Of a stretch of DNA of 64,000 nt, positions 21,819 to 33,607 are shown piece after piece. The stretch is from the NCBI RefSeq assembly GCF_000350225.1, contig NW_005179096.1, positions 29,322 to 93,321 of the forward strand. The letters are read 5' to 3'. A model generated the notes under the pieces. That model worked only from the letters and a program-made list of their open reading frames with translations. It ran no database searches and was not told the DNA's origin. Each line of letters opens with the position of its first letter. Position 1 is the stretch's first letter. Made by a program: the position numbers and the translations under genes. This DNA is from Chondrus crispus. Its lineage: Eukaryota; Rhodophyta; Florideophyceae; Gigartinales; Gigartinaceae.

Positions 21819-24800
21819 AGAGGGGAATCTCGCATGAGTCGCGAGAGGCACGGGGTCGACGTACTGTGCCCGGGGCTCAGCCCCGTTCCCCGTCTCTAAG
21901 GAAAAAGTCAGGCCTCGAGAAGGAGGTTGTTGGATTGGTGGATAAGCCCAAAGGGCCAGCTCAAGTCAAGAAAATTTTGAGCCGAGCCCGAGATCATCCG
22001 CTGGAAAAAGTTCGAAGACCCTGGTACAGGGTTAAGCGAAGGGAGTGTCCTGAGAAGATTTTGGTTCTTGCGCGAAAAAACTACAAAGTGTACGCGGACA
22101 TTGGACCAACAGTCGGATTGATGAGCCCGGTGTTGTCTGTTTTAGACACCGGCGCGGGACCAAACCTTGTGCGAAAATCAGAACTCCCGGCTGGAATGAA
22201 ATCTCTAGTATCCTACGGACCGACCCAAGACATTGGCGACGCAAACAATAGGCCACTCCGGACTCTCGGCACAATTACAATGCCTGTGAGGCTTGGACGT
22301 TTCGTGGCCGCAGCCGAGTTTATTGTATGCGAAAAACTAGCAGTCCCGCTAATTCTAGGCGCGGACTACTGTGACCGGTTTGTGGAAGCAATTTATCCAA
22401 GGAAGAAAACGGTTGAGTTGGCGGATTTCTCGGAGGTTCCGATAGTTAGGCGGTTCTCGACGAGAAGAGGGAAGAAGAATCTCGTCCCGGGAGAGGACGA
22501 GAATGATGGAAAGGTGGAGCGAATTTCCGGCAAGGTAAAAGTGGCAAGAGCCACGACTATCGAGCCAGGGACGCAACGCGTCGTGGAATGCACCTCGAAG
22601 AGGGCGGGCTTAGTTGTGGTTCAGCCGTACTCGTTGTTGTACGAAAGGCACGGGCTGACGTGTACAAATGGTGTTGTTCAGGTCGAGCCTGACCGGCCAT
22701 TTCGATTACTCGTTGCGAATTTTAGGACGTACCCTGTCAGGGTGCAAAAAGGCCAAGTGGTGGCAGAATTATTACCGCACCCGAGAGCCGCGCTCGAGAG
22801 CAAAACCACCATTGGTGAAGTTCTCGGAATTCAAGAAAGGAAGAAGGAAAATTTTCCTAATTCTACCAAGACGCCTACCGGCGAGACAAGATGCGAACCG
22901 TCGGATCAAGGCCGCGAGGACCAGCAAGGAGAACGGGAGGAAAGGCTCTCCGCGACGGCAACTACGACGCCGGAGCGGCGGATTGAGCCTCCCCCGCCGG
23001 ACGTGGAGGAACTCGACCTGAGCCACGTGCCGGACCGGCTGCGCGAGCGGTTCCGTCGGATGTTGAAGAAGTATTCAAGGATGTGGGATGGGACGCTTGG
23101 CGAAATTAATACCACAGTCCATCGGATCGAGTTGATCCCCGAGACTGGTCCCATCGCACAAGCCCCGTATCGGGCCGGGCCTAAAGCCCGCGAAGTAGAA
23201 GATGCAGAGGTGCAGAAGATGTTGGAGGCAGGAGTGATAGAACCAGCGCAGTCAGAATGGGCGTCGCCTGTGTTGCTGGTGCCCAGGCCAGACGGGTCAA
23301 TGCGTTTTTGCGTAGACTACTGCAGGTTGAACGCAGTGACGGTGAAGGACACGTACCCCTTACCGCGCATGGATGAGTGCCTGGACTCGCTTGGTGACAC
23401 CAAGGTTTTCTCCCCGTTGGAAGCGATCTCGGGATATTGGCAGATGCCTATCCCGGAGCGCGACCGCGACAAGACCGCATTTTCGTGTCACTCAGGACTG
23501 TATCGCTTCTCAAGAATGCCCTTCGGGCTAACTAACGCGCCAGCGACGTTTCAAAGAGCAATGGATATCCTGCTCTCTCCGTTCCGTTGGAAGTGCTGTT
23601 TGGTGTATCTGGACGGCATAATAATTTTTAGCAAGTCGTGGGAGGAGCACATCGTGCACGTGGATGAAATACTTTCTGTATTGGAGAAGGCAGGTGTGAA
23701 GCTCAAACTTCGCAAGTGTGAATTTTTCGTCGAAAAGATCAAGTACCTGGGCCATGTAGTTCGGCCAGGTACATTGGAAGTGGACGCTGCGCGAACCGTC
23801 GCATTGGAACAAGTGAGGTACCCTCAAACGCAGATCCAGCTCAGGAGCTTTTTGGGACTTTGTAATGTCTACCGCAGATTCGTTCCGCATTATGCGAAAA
23901 TCGTGCATCCGCTCAATCAACTGTTGAAGAAGGGACAACCGGCCCAGTTGGAAGGATTCGACGAACCGTGCAAGAAAGCTTTTCATAAGCTCAAGGACTC
24001 CATCTTGGCACTGCCGGTGTTGGCGCTGCCGAAGAAGGACCTACCCTACTCGGTAGATACCGATGCAAGCGACTACCAAATAGGCGCTGCACTATTTCAA
24101 ACACACCCGGATGCGCAACGCAAACCCATCGGGTTCTTTTCAAGAACGTTAGCCGCAGCCGAGAGAAACTATTCTGTATCAGAAAAAGAATGTCTAGCGG
24201 TAATTTGGGCCGTACAGACTTTAAAACCATATCTATATGGTGAACACTTCATTGTGCATACCTACCATGCCTCATTGAGGTGGTTGATGAACGTAACCGA
24301 CCCCAGCGGGAGATTAATCCGATGGAGGCTCCGCCTCTCGGAATTCGATTTCGAAATCAAGTACAAGAAGGGCAAGGCAAACAGTCAAGCTGATGCCCTG
24401 TCAAGATTACGGACCGCAGGAGAAACCGTCGACGAAATCGACGACGAAATCCCATGCTCTATGGCCGAACCGGCCGAGGGTACAGTGGAGAACGAGGAAA
24501 GTTTTGACACGATAGACGACATCCTCGCTCTTGAGGGGGGGAACGCCCCTGATCGCCTCGATCAATTCCAAGCTGTCACTCCGGAGGAGCTCATTCGCGA
24601 GCAAGCCGTCGACCCCTTCTGCAATCGCATCAAGGAAGAAATGGACGCCGGAAAGGTGAGAACATTCAGCAAGGAAACCGAGGAACTCGAAGGAACTCTA
24701 TGCCGTACCGCGGCAGAGTTTGTACAAGTGGTAATACCACAATCTTTAAGGGACCGCGTCCTACGGTTGAGCCACTACGCAAAATTGGCAGGCCACCCGG

Positions 24801-26272
24801 GAGGCAGGAAACTTTACAATACTTTGAGAAGATATTTTTATTGGCCTACGATGGCCCTAGACTGCTATGCAGTCGCGAAGAATTGCGCCGCATGCGCGCG
24901 GGAGAGGGTGAAGTTAAGAAGAAACGCGAAGGAAATGAAGCTGTTCACGCCCAAAGCGCCGCTGAAATTTGTCGCCATCGACATCCTCGGCGAGCTAATT
25001 ACAACTAAACGAGGAAATCGATACATTCTCGTGATCAGCGAACAATACTCGAAACTGGTACGAACCGTACCGTTGAAGAAGATATCAGCTGCACACATCG
25101 CACAAGCCTTCGTTCACCATTGGGTATTCGTGTACGGACTGCCGGTAAAGCTGCTGTCCGACAATGGAACACAGTTCACGGCCCGGCACTTTCAGAACGT
25201 ATGTCGAATTCTCGGCATCCGCAATGTGTTCACGACTACGTACCACCCGCAAGCCAACGGCCAAGTTGAGAGATTTAACCGCACGCTGACTTCCGCGTTG
25301 CGAAAATACGTTGGAGAGCATCCCAAGGAATGGGACTTATTTAGCGACGCTGTGACGTTCGCATACAACACACAAGTTCATCGAACTACGAACATTGCGC
25401 CCTTCGAGCTGGTGTTGGCTCGGGCGCCGAGAAGCATTGCGTTACAAGCGCAACCAACTTTGGAGAACTTCAGCTCGTCACGAGCATACTACCTGAAATG
25501 GCAGTCGTGGTTTGAGAGCCTAATGCGAAGCGCCGATAGGAGTTTGCGAAAGGAACAAGCCCGGTACAAACGAAATTTCGACGCACGCCTTCGCAAACCG
25601 CAATATGAGATCCCGCCGGGGTCCTACGTGTTTCTTCGGAAGGAGCAGGGCACAGCTAGCGAACCGAAACACAAGCTGGCACAAGTCGCTACAGGGCCTT
25701 ATCAGGTCAGAAGATCGGATCAACATACGGTAGTCATTGCCATTTGCAATCAGGAGGAACGCGTATCGCGAGACAGGGTGGAGTTAGCCCCAAGCCCGAT
25801 GGACTACGCGCCGATAGCTGGCCTACGTCAAGCGCTACAGTTCCTGAGAGCGCCGGAGCTAAACAAAGAAGGAGAGGAAATGGAGGACGAGGAATGTCCT
25901 TACACCCGTGCGCCTACGTCAGGGGACCAGGATAATTTAGTTGGTCAAACGCCGACAGCGGAGACACCTCCAGGTCTACGAGAGTTCGGAAAGTCCAGAG
26001 ATGAGGATGAGCCGCTGGCCCTTCGGAAGAGGGAACGACAGTTAGACACGCAGGAAGAACGAACTGAGAGTCAAGAGTATGTGATCGACAAGATCGTGGA
26101 CCACGGCTACAACGGGGACAAATTAATTCTGAAGGTGGAAGGGTACGGTTATACGCCCGAGGACGCGACGTGGGAGCCCATTGAGCAATTGCCCCGCAGT
26201 GCGGCGGTCACGTATTTCCGAAGGAAAAGATTATCCTTGCCCGCGCAGATCGCGCAAGCGCAATTAGGATAG
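21689..26272 (+). CDS. Family A pol polyprotein with chromodomain, catalytically substituted
   Basis: 1527 open codons; true translation probably enters by frameshift from gag, so the first ATG is not a real start. Domains: retropepsin DTG at 153-155; RT about 500-690; RNase H about 780-900; integrase HHCC zinc region then D1098, D1158, E1194 (DD35E spacing); chromodomain about 1464-1515 (YTPEDATWEP), which in chromoviruses steers integration to marked chromatin. Two active-site changes stand out: the RT box reads YLDG at 640-643 instead of YxDD, and RNase H reads HTYHAS with Y859 where copy A1 has the catalytic Asp. Reverse transcription from this copy should fail although the frame is open. 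The element would need proteins from another copy. Confidence 0.9.
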   Translation: MVRFADGEHAECFNAEVEPTLQRAHREARAIGCQKDPAAAGKLERGISHESREARGRRTVPGAQPRSPSLRKKSGLEKEVVGLVDKPKGPAQVKKILSRARDHPLEKVRRPWYRVKRRECPEKILVLARKNYKVYADIGPTVGLMSPVLSVLDTGAGPNLVRKSELPAGMKSLVSYGPTQDIGDANNRPLRTLGTITMPVRLGRFVAAAEFIVCEKLAVPLILGADYCDRFVEAIYPRKKTVELADFSEVPIVRRFSTRRGKKNLVPGEDENDGKVERISGKVKVARATTIEPGTQRVVECTSKRAGLVVVQPYSLLYERHGLTCTNGVVQVEPDRPFRLLVANFRTYPVRVQKGQVVAELLPHPRAALESKTTIGEVLGIQERKKENFPNSTKTPTGETRCEPSDQGREDQQGEREERLSATATTTPERRIEPPPPDVEELDLSHVPDRLRERFRRMLKKYSRMWDGTLGEINTTVHRIELIPETGPIAQAPYRAGPKAREVEDAEVQKMLEAGVIEPAQSEWASPVLLVPRPDGSMRFCVDYCRLNAVTVKDTYPLPRMDECLDSLGDTKVFSPLEAISGYWQMPIPERDRDKTAFSCHSGLYRFSRMPFGLTNAPATFQRAMDILLSPFRWKCCLVYLDGIIIFSKSWEEHIVHVDEILSVLEKAGVKLKLRKCEFFVEKIKYLGHVVRPGTLEVDAARTVALEQVRYPQTQIQLRSFLGLCNVYRRFVPHYAKIVHPLNQLLKKGQPAQLEGFDEPCKKAFHKLKDSILALPVLALPKKDLPYSVDTDASDYQIGAALFQTHPDAQRKPIGFFSRTLAAAERNYSVSEKECLAVIWAVQTLKPYLYGEHFIVHTYHASLRWLMNVTDPSGRLIRWRLRLSEFDFEIKYKKGKANSQADALSRLRTAGETVDEIDDEIPCSMAEPAEGTVENEESFDTIDDILALEGGNAPDRLDQFQAVTPEELIREQAVDPFCNRIKEEMDAGKVRTFSKETEELEGTLCRTAAEFVQVVIPQSLRDRVLRLSHYAKLAGHPGGRKLYNTLRRYFYWPTMALDCYAVAKNCAACARERVKLRRNAKEMKLFTPKAPLKFVAIDILGELITTKRGNRYILVISEQYSKLVRTVPLKKISAAHIAQAFVHHWVFVYGLPVKLLSDNGTQFTARHFQNVCRILGIRNVFTTTYHPQANGQVERFNRTLTSALRKYVGEHPKEWDLFSDAVTFAYNTQVHRTTNIAPFELVLARAPRSIALQAQPTLENFSSSRAYYLKWQSWFESLMRSADRSLRKEQARYKRNFDARLRKPQYEIPPGSYVFLRKEQGTASEPKHKLAQVATGPYQVRRSDQHTVVIAICNQEERVSRDRVELAPSPMDYAPIAGLRQALQFLRAPELNKEGEEMEDEECPYTRAPTSGDQDNLVGQTPTAETPPGLREFGKSRDEDEPLALRKRERQLDTQEERTESQEYVIDKIVDHGYNGDKLILKVEGYGYTPEDATWEPIEQLPRSAAVTYFRRKRLSLPAQIAQAQLG

Positions 26273-29200
26273 TGGTAACCAAGAATTTCACATGTCAGTG
26301 TCAGTGCAGTAATCCGTGCGGGGCATAGCGAGCCGACCTGAGGGTCGAGAAAAGGAGAATGATGAGATGGAACGAACCAGGTGAGGGGCCTTCAGACAGC
26401 CAACCTGCAAGTAGACGCAGCGCGCACACGAGTAGGATGAGCGTCGTGATGAGATACTCAGGTCGGAAGTCGCGTAACGATGTGCCAAGCGAGAAAATAA
26501 CGATGGAAGAACGGGAACATAGGCTGGAAAGTCCACCTCCTTCACTCTTACCTTCATATCTGTTCGGTCTCGTTTTTGTTTTATTTGTGATTGCTTTTGT
26601 GTTGTTCTATTTTATTTTATTTTTGAGGCGTTAGGGACACGACCCGCACCGCGGAGGTCGGTCAGCAAGTCTATGAGGAGGTTAAGGAGGACATTAAAGA
26701 GGCGATAGTCTTCGAGATCAATTCCGCCTTTGACAAGGTTACGGCCAACGCCTGCGTTGCGGCATTCTCGCCATTCAGGGCAAGGCCGAGGAGGAGCAAA
26801 GAGACGCACGAGATCATGACTCTACGACGGGTATTCCTACGTCATAGATAGAGCCAGAAGGAGATGAGGCACTACACACATTTGGAACACACACGCACAA
26901 TCGCCGGATGCCCGTGAAATTACGAATGGGATCAGTGGCCCACACGCGCGTGAAGCGTAATTTATTTGAGAATTTAATGGGTGTCGAAAGCGAACTATTG
27001 AGCGAGCGGTATCAGAGCGAACGCCGGCCTTGTCAACTCGCTCCGAATGTGTTGATCAGGCTCGACAAGCCGTGAGGTGGACGTTTAACAAACGAGAGGA
27101 TCCCCGAGCAGGGACAATGTCCATGCCTACTTGAGATTGAGAAATCGCCAGAGAAGATGCCGTCCAAAGGGGACGACCCTGTTGGTCAGACGGTTGTGAT
27201 CGACACACCCGCGAACGCATTTATTCACGAACGTCGTACTTACCAGTTTACAGCGATGACCCTCTTTCTTTCTTATTTTCGTTTTTATGTTTCTGTTCTG
27301 CTTTGTTTTATTTTGTTTTGAGGCTGGAGGCGTCTCCCCGGACCACGCCGGGAGGACGCGAGGGAAATAAAAAGAACCTAAGTGAGAGAAGATGCTCGAA
27401 TCATGGCGCCGACGGCATGACGTGCTCCTGGTGGTCTCAATGAGTTGGAAACGAAAGGATTGTGAAATATCACCGGTCGTGTTTCTACATGCGAGTCACC
27501 TCCACCGGGGAAGCGAGGCCTTTCGAGATGGAGATCTCCTACTGATTGACGAGGGAAGGGAGGTGAACACAGTAGATCCCTCACACAAAAAAAATGGGGA
27601 AAATAGTTGTACGTTTTCAGTGACAAGATCGTCACTCTAGTTAGATTCAATGAATAGAGAAGGAAAGGTTGAAGGTGGGGGCCGCATGAATAATGTCGTG
27701 GATGGAGGGAGAATTGTCAAGGATTCGGGTGAGAACGACGGCAAAGAGAGAAGAGGACCTCCGATACCCGGGGAAAAATTAGTATCAGGTTTTTGACACG
27801 GAGGAGGTACAGTGTCACCGCACGAGCAAGAGGATATTAGCAAAGGAAGTGAAAGCAGGCGTCCCGAGGAGACTTTGTCTAAGTCGTACGTGCCCAACGG
27901 AGTGGTTCTCTCAGGCGAAAGAAAATTGACTGTTAGACGAGGGAAAGAACTACGTGTCGGGGACGGGCAAGAGAATTGACCGCATCCCTGGAGAAGGTCC
28001 GAAAGCTAGGAGACAGTGCCGATTGTCCACTGCGTATACTGAGGAGAAATTGGAGCGCACGGATTCAGCGAGTGGGTCAGAGACGAAGAGCCATTTTGAC
28101 TTCGAACGGAAAGGCAGCAGTTACCCTTGGGCACCTTCGATGGGAAGATGAATTTTTACGACCAAGTCGATGAATACACGTGTCGACGTGTGCAAGTGGA
28201 TTCCGTGTTACGAAATCAGTAGTTGTCGCGATCAAAAACGCGTTATTCGATGCAGCGCGACTTAACCCCGCTCTCGCTCCGACACTGCTACAGAGTCGCA
28301 TCCCGTCGCAACTATCAACCAGATCACGATCGTTGCATAAACGCTTTTGGAAAGGATACGGAGGGGCAATGAATGACGCCTCGTGTCACGGGCTACTCGC
28401 AATTGAGAATCGTCTCGATGGGCTCGGAGAATTGGAAGAAAAAGAGAATTACCGTCGAACGTAGTTGATTTGTTACAGTGCATCAAGTTGAGAAGGAGAG
28501 GGACTTTGTTTCAATCTTCCCTAGGACGAGGAGTTGCGAGATTTCAGATGTCCGTCTTAGAGGCAGAGAACGTGCGAGCGAGTCGAAAGACAGGCTGAAC
28601 CACGAAAGAACATGGAAGGATCGAAGAATAGCAGAAAACAGGGGAGAAATTGGCATGCGCCTTTTGAGAGCAAATGGAATGCCATCGGCCTTGGGCCTGA
28701 GAAGCGCACAACGAACTGGTCGAGAAGGAACTCGGGCTCGAGCTACTACAGCAGTCCACCAGGAAGAAAGCACGTTCGTCGAAGAGACGCGTTCGGCATC
28801 ACAGAGGAAAGCAGCGCGGTGAACGAGAAAGAATCGTTTTTAATCCGGGTACATCAATGTGCACAACAAAAGGAAAGAGGTACAGGCGAGGCGCCGAAGG
28901 CGGGCAACTGATGCGGGAAATCTGCAACGTTGTCAACGCTTTGGGATACGAGAAGGAGAGGGAAGTGGTTGTTGTTTTGTTTTGTCTTTTTCTTATTTTC
29001 GACTACTCAAGGACGTCAAGCTACGAAATTCCATACGCCAACTGCGCATACAGTACCGCGAGAGTAGTAGGAGAAGTGTCAGAAGGCGGCAGGATGCAGA
29101 GTCACCGACCGGCACGCCGGACGCCGCTCACAGCGTCACACGACGACGTGGTCGAGCTCTTCCCAAGTGTGTCGGATGCGTTCCACAGATCAAGAAGTGT

Positions 29201-31778
29201 ACGCTCGACGAGCTCGTTTACGGCGAACCGTCTGTTGGTCGTAGAGACTGACGACGCCAAGCTCCCATTTTGGGTCTTTACCAGCGAGCGACCTGGTGTA
29301 GGGAGTCCTCTTTCTTTCCGCTGCCCGTTACTTATTTTCCTGCGGCCGTTCCCACCTCTCTGTATTTTTTTCTATTTTGTCGGTCCCTTTGCTTGTTTAT
29401 TTTATTTTTGGCAAAGGTGGAACATAACTCCGCACCGCGACGTCAACACGAAGGCCGAGGACGGCTCCGACGGAGAAAGACTCGAGGAGACGACCTCGCA
29501 CGGCGGAGGTCGATCAGCGAGTTTGCAAGGACTAAGAGAAGGACCATAAGACGCTCACCCCCGCGCCAAAAGGGGGAACACCCGCAACTGCGAAAGGGAA
29601 ACAGGGACTTGCCGGGAGGATGAGCAGCGTAATGGAGAGTCGAGGACGGCCATCACCGGGCGTGCGTAGTTCGTACCGAAATGGCGCTGCCCGCGCCACC
29701 CAAGATTGTCTGCATGAACGCCGCCGGTGCGTACAAAATACAAGCGAGCGACTCCGAAGGAGAGAAGACGACGCTCTACGAGCTTGTAATCACGACGATC
29801 CATTTGTTGCTACAGCAACTGACGACCACCCCTCCTTCATTTTCCGATTACTTTCATTTTTCTACTCTCCTTGCTCGTTTTGTCTCAATTAGTGTTACTG
29901 TACTGCCGAGGAGATACTCGAACCGCAAGTACAGACGGGCAAGACAAAACGGGGCCCGACAAAGGAGTGGGGTGAATATCAAGAGGTGGGACGATTTATG
30001 AGAAGCGAGAATGGCGAGAATCTTTCATGTATTTTTTTCAGGGGACATCAATGTTTGACATTTTAATGTTTCCAGCATGGGCGAGAGGACAAGCTACATT
30101 CCAGTTTGACCAACGATCGTTCCGCTCTGCGAGAGCAGGCCAAGGGGGTTTCGAGGAAACACCTCAAGGAAAAGAACAGTGTCCTCATGACTCAAGTGCC
30201 TGCGTGCAGACCACCTGAGGCGATATTGTCCGGAAAAAAAAGCGGACCGCTTCTGAGACTCCGGGGGAGTCAGTGTTCTCTTGATGAGGAATTGAAGCGA
30301 GCTCGCGAAGATTAATGGGAAATGAAGGACGGACCGGAGGCTAACAGCACTCTATATTTGTAACCTGTCGGGAGGTAACAAAACTGGGACGGAACGCACG
30401 CGGTGAAAAGAGGAGGAAGGGGGAGACTTGCACTGCAAGTAAGAGGATGTAGAAGGAAGACAGAGATGTGTGACCCCGGGATCGAAGGGACGACAATGGT
30501 AATCAGAGGGGGAATGTACAGACGCACCGGACCCGACGGATATGATGAAGGGATCCTTCGCGAGACATGAACTGGCCATACGGCGTAGACAGATGGCCGA
30601 AGGGCGGAAACCTTCTTTGACTACGCAGCGAAATGCCGCTGACATGCTCGATCGGAAGACGAATTTTCGCGACCAAGTAGACACACGTGGAAACGTGTGC
30701 AAGCGCATTTTGGGGTTTATAGTGCGATCGAGGTGGTGATTGAAGATGCTGTTCTTTATGCAACGCGATCGTTCCTCAAAATGACAACCGACTTGAACCT
30801 ATCGCGCTAGCCGCCACACTTAAGACCGCTAACGAAGGCTAGTCCAAGAAACCTTCGACAAGACAGCTGTTGGCAGGATCACGATCGACCCTTCGCATAG
30901 GCTCAATATTATTCGTGATCTGGATGGACATTTCTTGTCTGATCAGAGCGAAGGGGGACCCCAGCAATGCTCTAAATCATGCATGCAGTCTCGCTCGTCG
31001 CCTTTCGGCGAGCAAGACAGAAGAAAAGGAGTTCGAGGATAAGAAGAGGAGGAAATTTTGAAACTTGAAGAGGAGGAAAACCAAAAGAGGAGGGAGAGAA
31101 ATTCTTAAGAGTAGGAAGCGGAGGAGTTTGAGAATAGCAAAAGAAAGGGAATCTGCAACTTAAAGAGGAGGAAAAACTTGGAAAGTCATGGAGAGGACAG
31201 TGGCCCAACGAGAACCTCAGACATCTCTGCAACACAAGCCCGTATCACTCCGATCTAGACATGGGACACAGAAACACTCCGACTCACGTACGTGAGCTAC
31301 GGCTCTGAGGTAAGAAAAAAAGGGGGGAAGCCTGTTCTACAGCTCTTAGAATTACCCTAAACCAAGTGGCTCAGTGCAAGGATTACGGGGGAGTCTCGGC
31401 GTGTCGGTCCATCATGCGAAAAGTGTGCGGAGACGGACGTGAATGTAGAGACGAGTCTACGTTTCTGATTATTGTCACTTGGTGACTACAGGGGGAAATG
31501 AATGGGGAAAACAAGACGGTTGGACGAAAGCAGAAAATCTCTGCGCGCCAACAAACTTAACTTCGGCGTGCTGAAGGGATATTCTCCAACGGAATTCAGA
31601 AGACAGCCGTCGGCGACAGTACGCCCGAACAGGGAACAAAGAATCGCGCGTGACGGGAGCTCAGGTAGGAGATTTTGCAGATAATGAGTCACACAGGATA
31701 GAGAGGCCTCAAGGACTACTGCTTAATCTGAGGACACGCGCCGATGTGGCTCGAACTGGAGGAAATGGGGAGAGGTAA
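26273..31778. other. Long post-pol region of copy A2
   Basis: About 5.5 kb without a convincing plus-strand gene. T-rich tracts recur near 26560-26635, 27255-27325, 28960-29000, 29310-29415 and 29830-29900, several followed by related purine-rich segments encoding an RTAEV-Q-V-like peptide (26650, 29500). Segments near 28141-28290 and 30641-30790 are diverged copies of each other. The region looks like decayed, internally duplicated coding sequence; minus-strand Pro/Ser-rich ORFs (27637-27897, 30352-30708) may belong to an antisense gene. Confidence 0.4.
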
Positions 31779-32405
31779 TTAGGACCACTCCCCAGTAATG
31801 GAATGGAGGGAAGGTCTGTCCCGTAGGCCGCCGAATGAGGTGGACAGGACGTGGCTACACGTGACGGCAATGATGGGGTCGGCTGCGACGACCGGTGGAC
31901 GGACGGGACGGGGAGCTTTGACGATTAATCGGGATGCGTGGCCGGAGATAGAGGTCGTACAGACGGAGCCACAGAGTTGCGCGCAAGGCAAGGGGAGGAC
32001 AGGAGAGAAGGCCTGGAGAATAGGGTCTACTTCAAGAGGACCGGCACTCAGTAGAGGACAGTGTTGGAGAGAGGCATATCGACGGACAGGGGAATGAGGA
32101 CTGAAGCCCGGATGGAAAGCCGGATCAGACATACTGATGATAAGGTTCCGTAGCGGAGGCACCAAAGGAAGACCTCTAGGCGCGCGGGGCTTACCTGGTA
32201 AGCACAACTCGTCGGAATTAGGAACAGGGACTTTGTCCGCTTGCGGATCGGGTGGATTCGACGCGTGGTTGAGGAGGAGGGTCGATTCAGGATATACAGA
32301 GAGGGTTTTCGTCTTCCCTTTGCTTACGCACACCGCGAGGGAATCGCGAAACGGGGAGTGAATGAAGCAGAAAGACGGTACGAGATGATCGTCGGTCGGA
32401 GACAT
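31779..32405 (-). CDS. Antisense ORF near the 3' LTR of copy A2
   Basis: 208 codons on the strand opposite to gag-pol, 85 bases from the 3' LTR. It encodes a Pro/Ser-rich protein with no domain I recognise. Around 32085-32150 it aligns in frame with the ORF at 63617-64000, which sits at the same place in another family A copy: DPAFHPGFSPHSPVRRYASL against EPVFHPDLHPSSAPCRYLSL. Antisense ORFs between pol and the 3' LTR are known from some plant gypsy lineages; homology to those is not implied. Downstream minus-strand ORFs (for example 31486-31692) could be further exons or broken parts. Confidence 0.5.
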   Translation of the reverse strand: MSPTDDHLVPSFCFIHSPFRDSLAVCVSKGKTKTLSVYPESTLLLNHASNPPDPQADKVPVPNSDELCLPGKPRAPRGLPLVPPLRNLIISMSDPAFHPGFSPHSPVRRYASLQHCPLLSAGPLEVDPILQAFSPVLPLPCAQLCGSVCTTSISGHASRLIVKAPRPVRPPVVAADPIIAVTCSHVLSTSFGGLRDRPSLHSITGEWS

Positions 32406-32489
32406 GATGCCCGAGGAAAGTGCGAGTTAGGAGAACGAGGCAATTTTAAGTTGATGTTTCGTAGCGCAAGGGCGCTCAGAAGGGGGATA

Positions 32490-33607
32490 TGTAGTGCAAT
32501 ACGCACCTGAACAGGGGGGTGAAAAGAAAGGAAAATATTTGGATATGAAAAGTGGTCCGGGTTGGGGGACACACGTGTGAATAATTGCACAGTTTTAATT
32601 TTTAATCATTTTATTTTATTTAGTTAATTAGTTGGCATTAATTTTGCTATTAGTTGGCATTAATTTTGCTGACATTAGATTAGATCTAGGATGTAGCGCC
32701 GCGAGCTACTGTAGTGGATCCGGCGGGGCGATATATACCTTAGCCCTCTGACGACCAAGTCAGTAAAGGTAACCCGAGTTGCCGGAGTTGAATGTCGCCT
32801 TGGTCGAAGTCCGTCTCTACCAAGACGCTCCCTTTTACCTTAGCCTACGGCATCCTTCAGAGCTCGGGGGTCCCATTCCTTTTCCCTTTATTTCCCAATC
32901 AAACCCGAGTTGCCGGAGTTGAATGTCGCCTTGGTCGAAGTCCGTCTCTATCAAGACGCTCCCTTTTACCTAAGCCTACGGCATCCTCTATTGCTCGGGG
33001 TCCCCTTTTCCCTTATCAATTTTCCATTATTTCCCTATCCTAATTTCTCTTAATCTTGAGTTGGTCCCACCTTGTAGGATTGCGATCCGCAACGTGACGT
33101 CATTTGCCATCGGGCTTCTGTGTTGGTGCACCAGTGGTGCTTTTCTCAGTGTTGGCTCCATCGGAATCTGGTTGCGACCGATCCATTGTTGGTACTTTGC
33201 CATCGGGCAGTACGACGGTGTAGCGCTGCTACGTTTTCTTCTTTCCCGACGGGCTACGTTGCGACGTCCCCGTCGAAGACCTTATCAAGGATATAAGGTG
33301 TACAAGGCGCTCTTCAAGCGTTGGATTTACGACCCATCGGACCAGGTTTACCTAAACACCCCTCCGAACTTGTCGAGCAGTTGCCTTTACAAGTCTCTAC
33401 CACCATTTACCGATCCCGGGCTGGGCCCTTCTCTTTGCCTTCCCTATCAGGGATCCGAGCTACTGCGGGCCGCAAACCCGCTTAAAGAGGACAGGGAGCT
33501 TCACTCACTCCGTAGCGCTGTGCCGTTGGAAGTTGTTGTTTTTGTTGCTGTTGTTTGTGTTGGACCGTCGGACCTTGGTCTCTGCCTAAAAGGCGCATTG
33601 CACTACA
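32490..33607 (+). repeat. 3' LTR of copy A2
   Basis: 1118 bp: the 1096-bp LTR plus a 22-bp tandem duplication around 32627-32670. Preceded by the purine tract AGAAGGGGGAT, the likely plus-strand primer. TATA-like GATATATACC is intact. Confidence 0.9.

Larger units (their letters stand above)
20250..33607 (+). mobile_element. Gypsy chromovirus family A, copy A2, full length
   Basis: 13,358 bp with two LTRs and TCAGC duplicated at 20245-20249 and 33608-33612. Internal parts: a primer-site-like TGGTCTCCCGACC after the 5' LTR, a severely shortened gag, complete pol with C-terminal chromodomain, then about 6.2 kb before the 3' LTR. I count roughly twenty single-base LTR differences plus a 22-bp tandem duplication in the 3' LTR, so it is older than the copia insertion. 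Confidence 0.92.

Noticed and set aside
26359-26634. ORF with a hydrophobic C-terminus after pol, possible envelope gene
   Set aside because: The hydrophobic run is only translation of a T-rich tract, with no signal peptide, Cys pattern or counterpart in the other copies.
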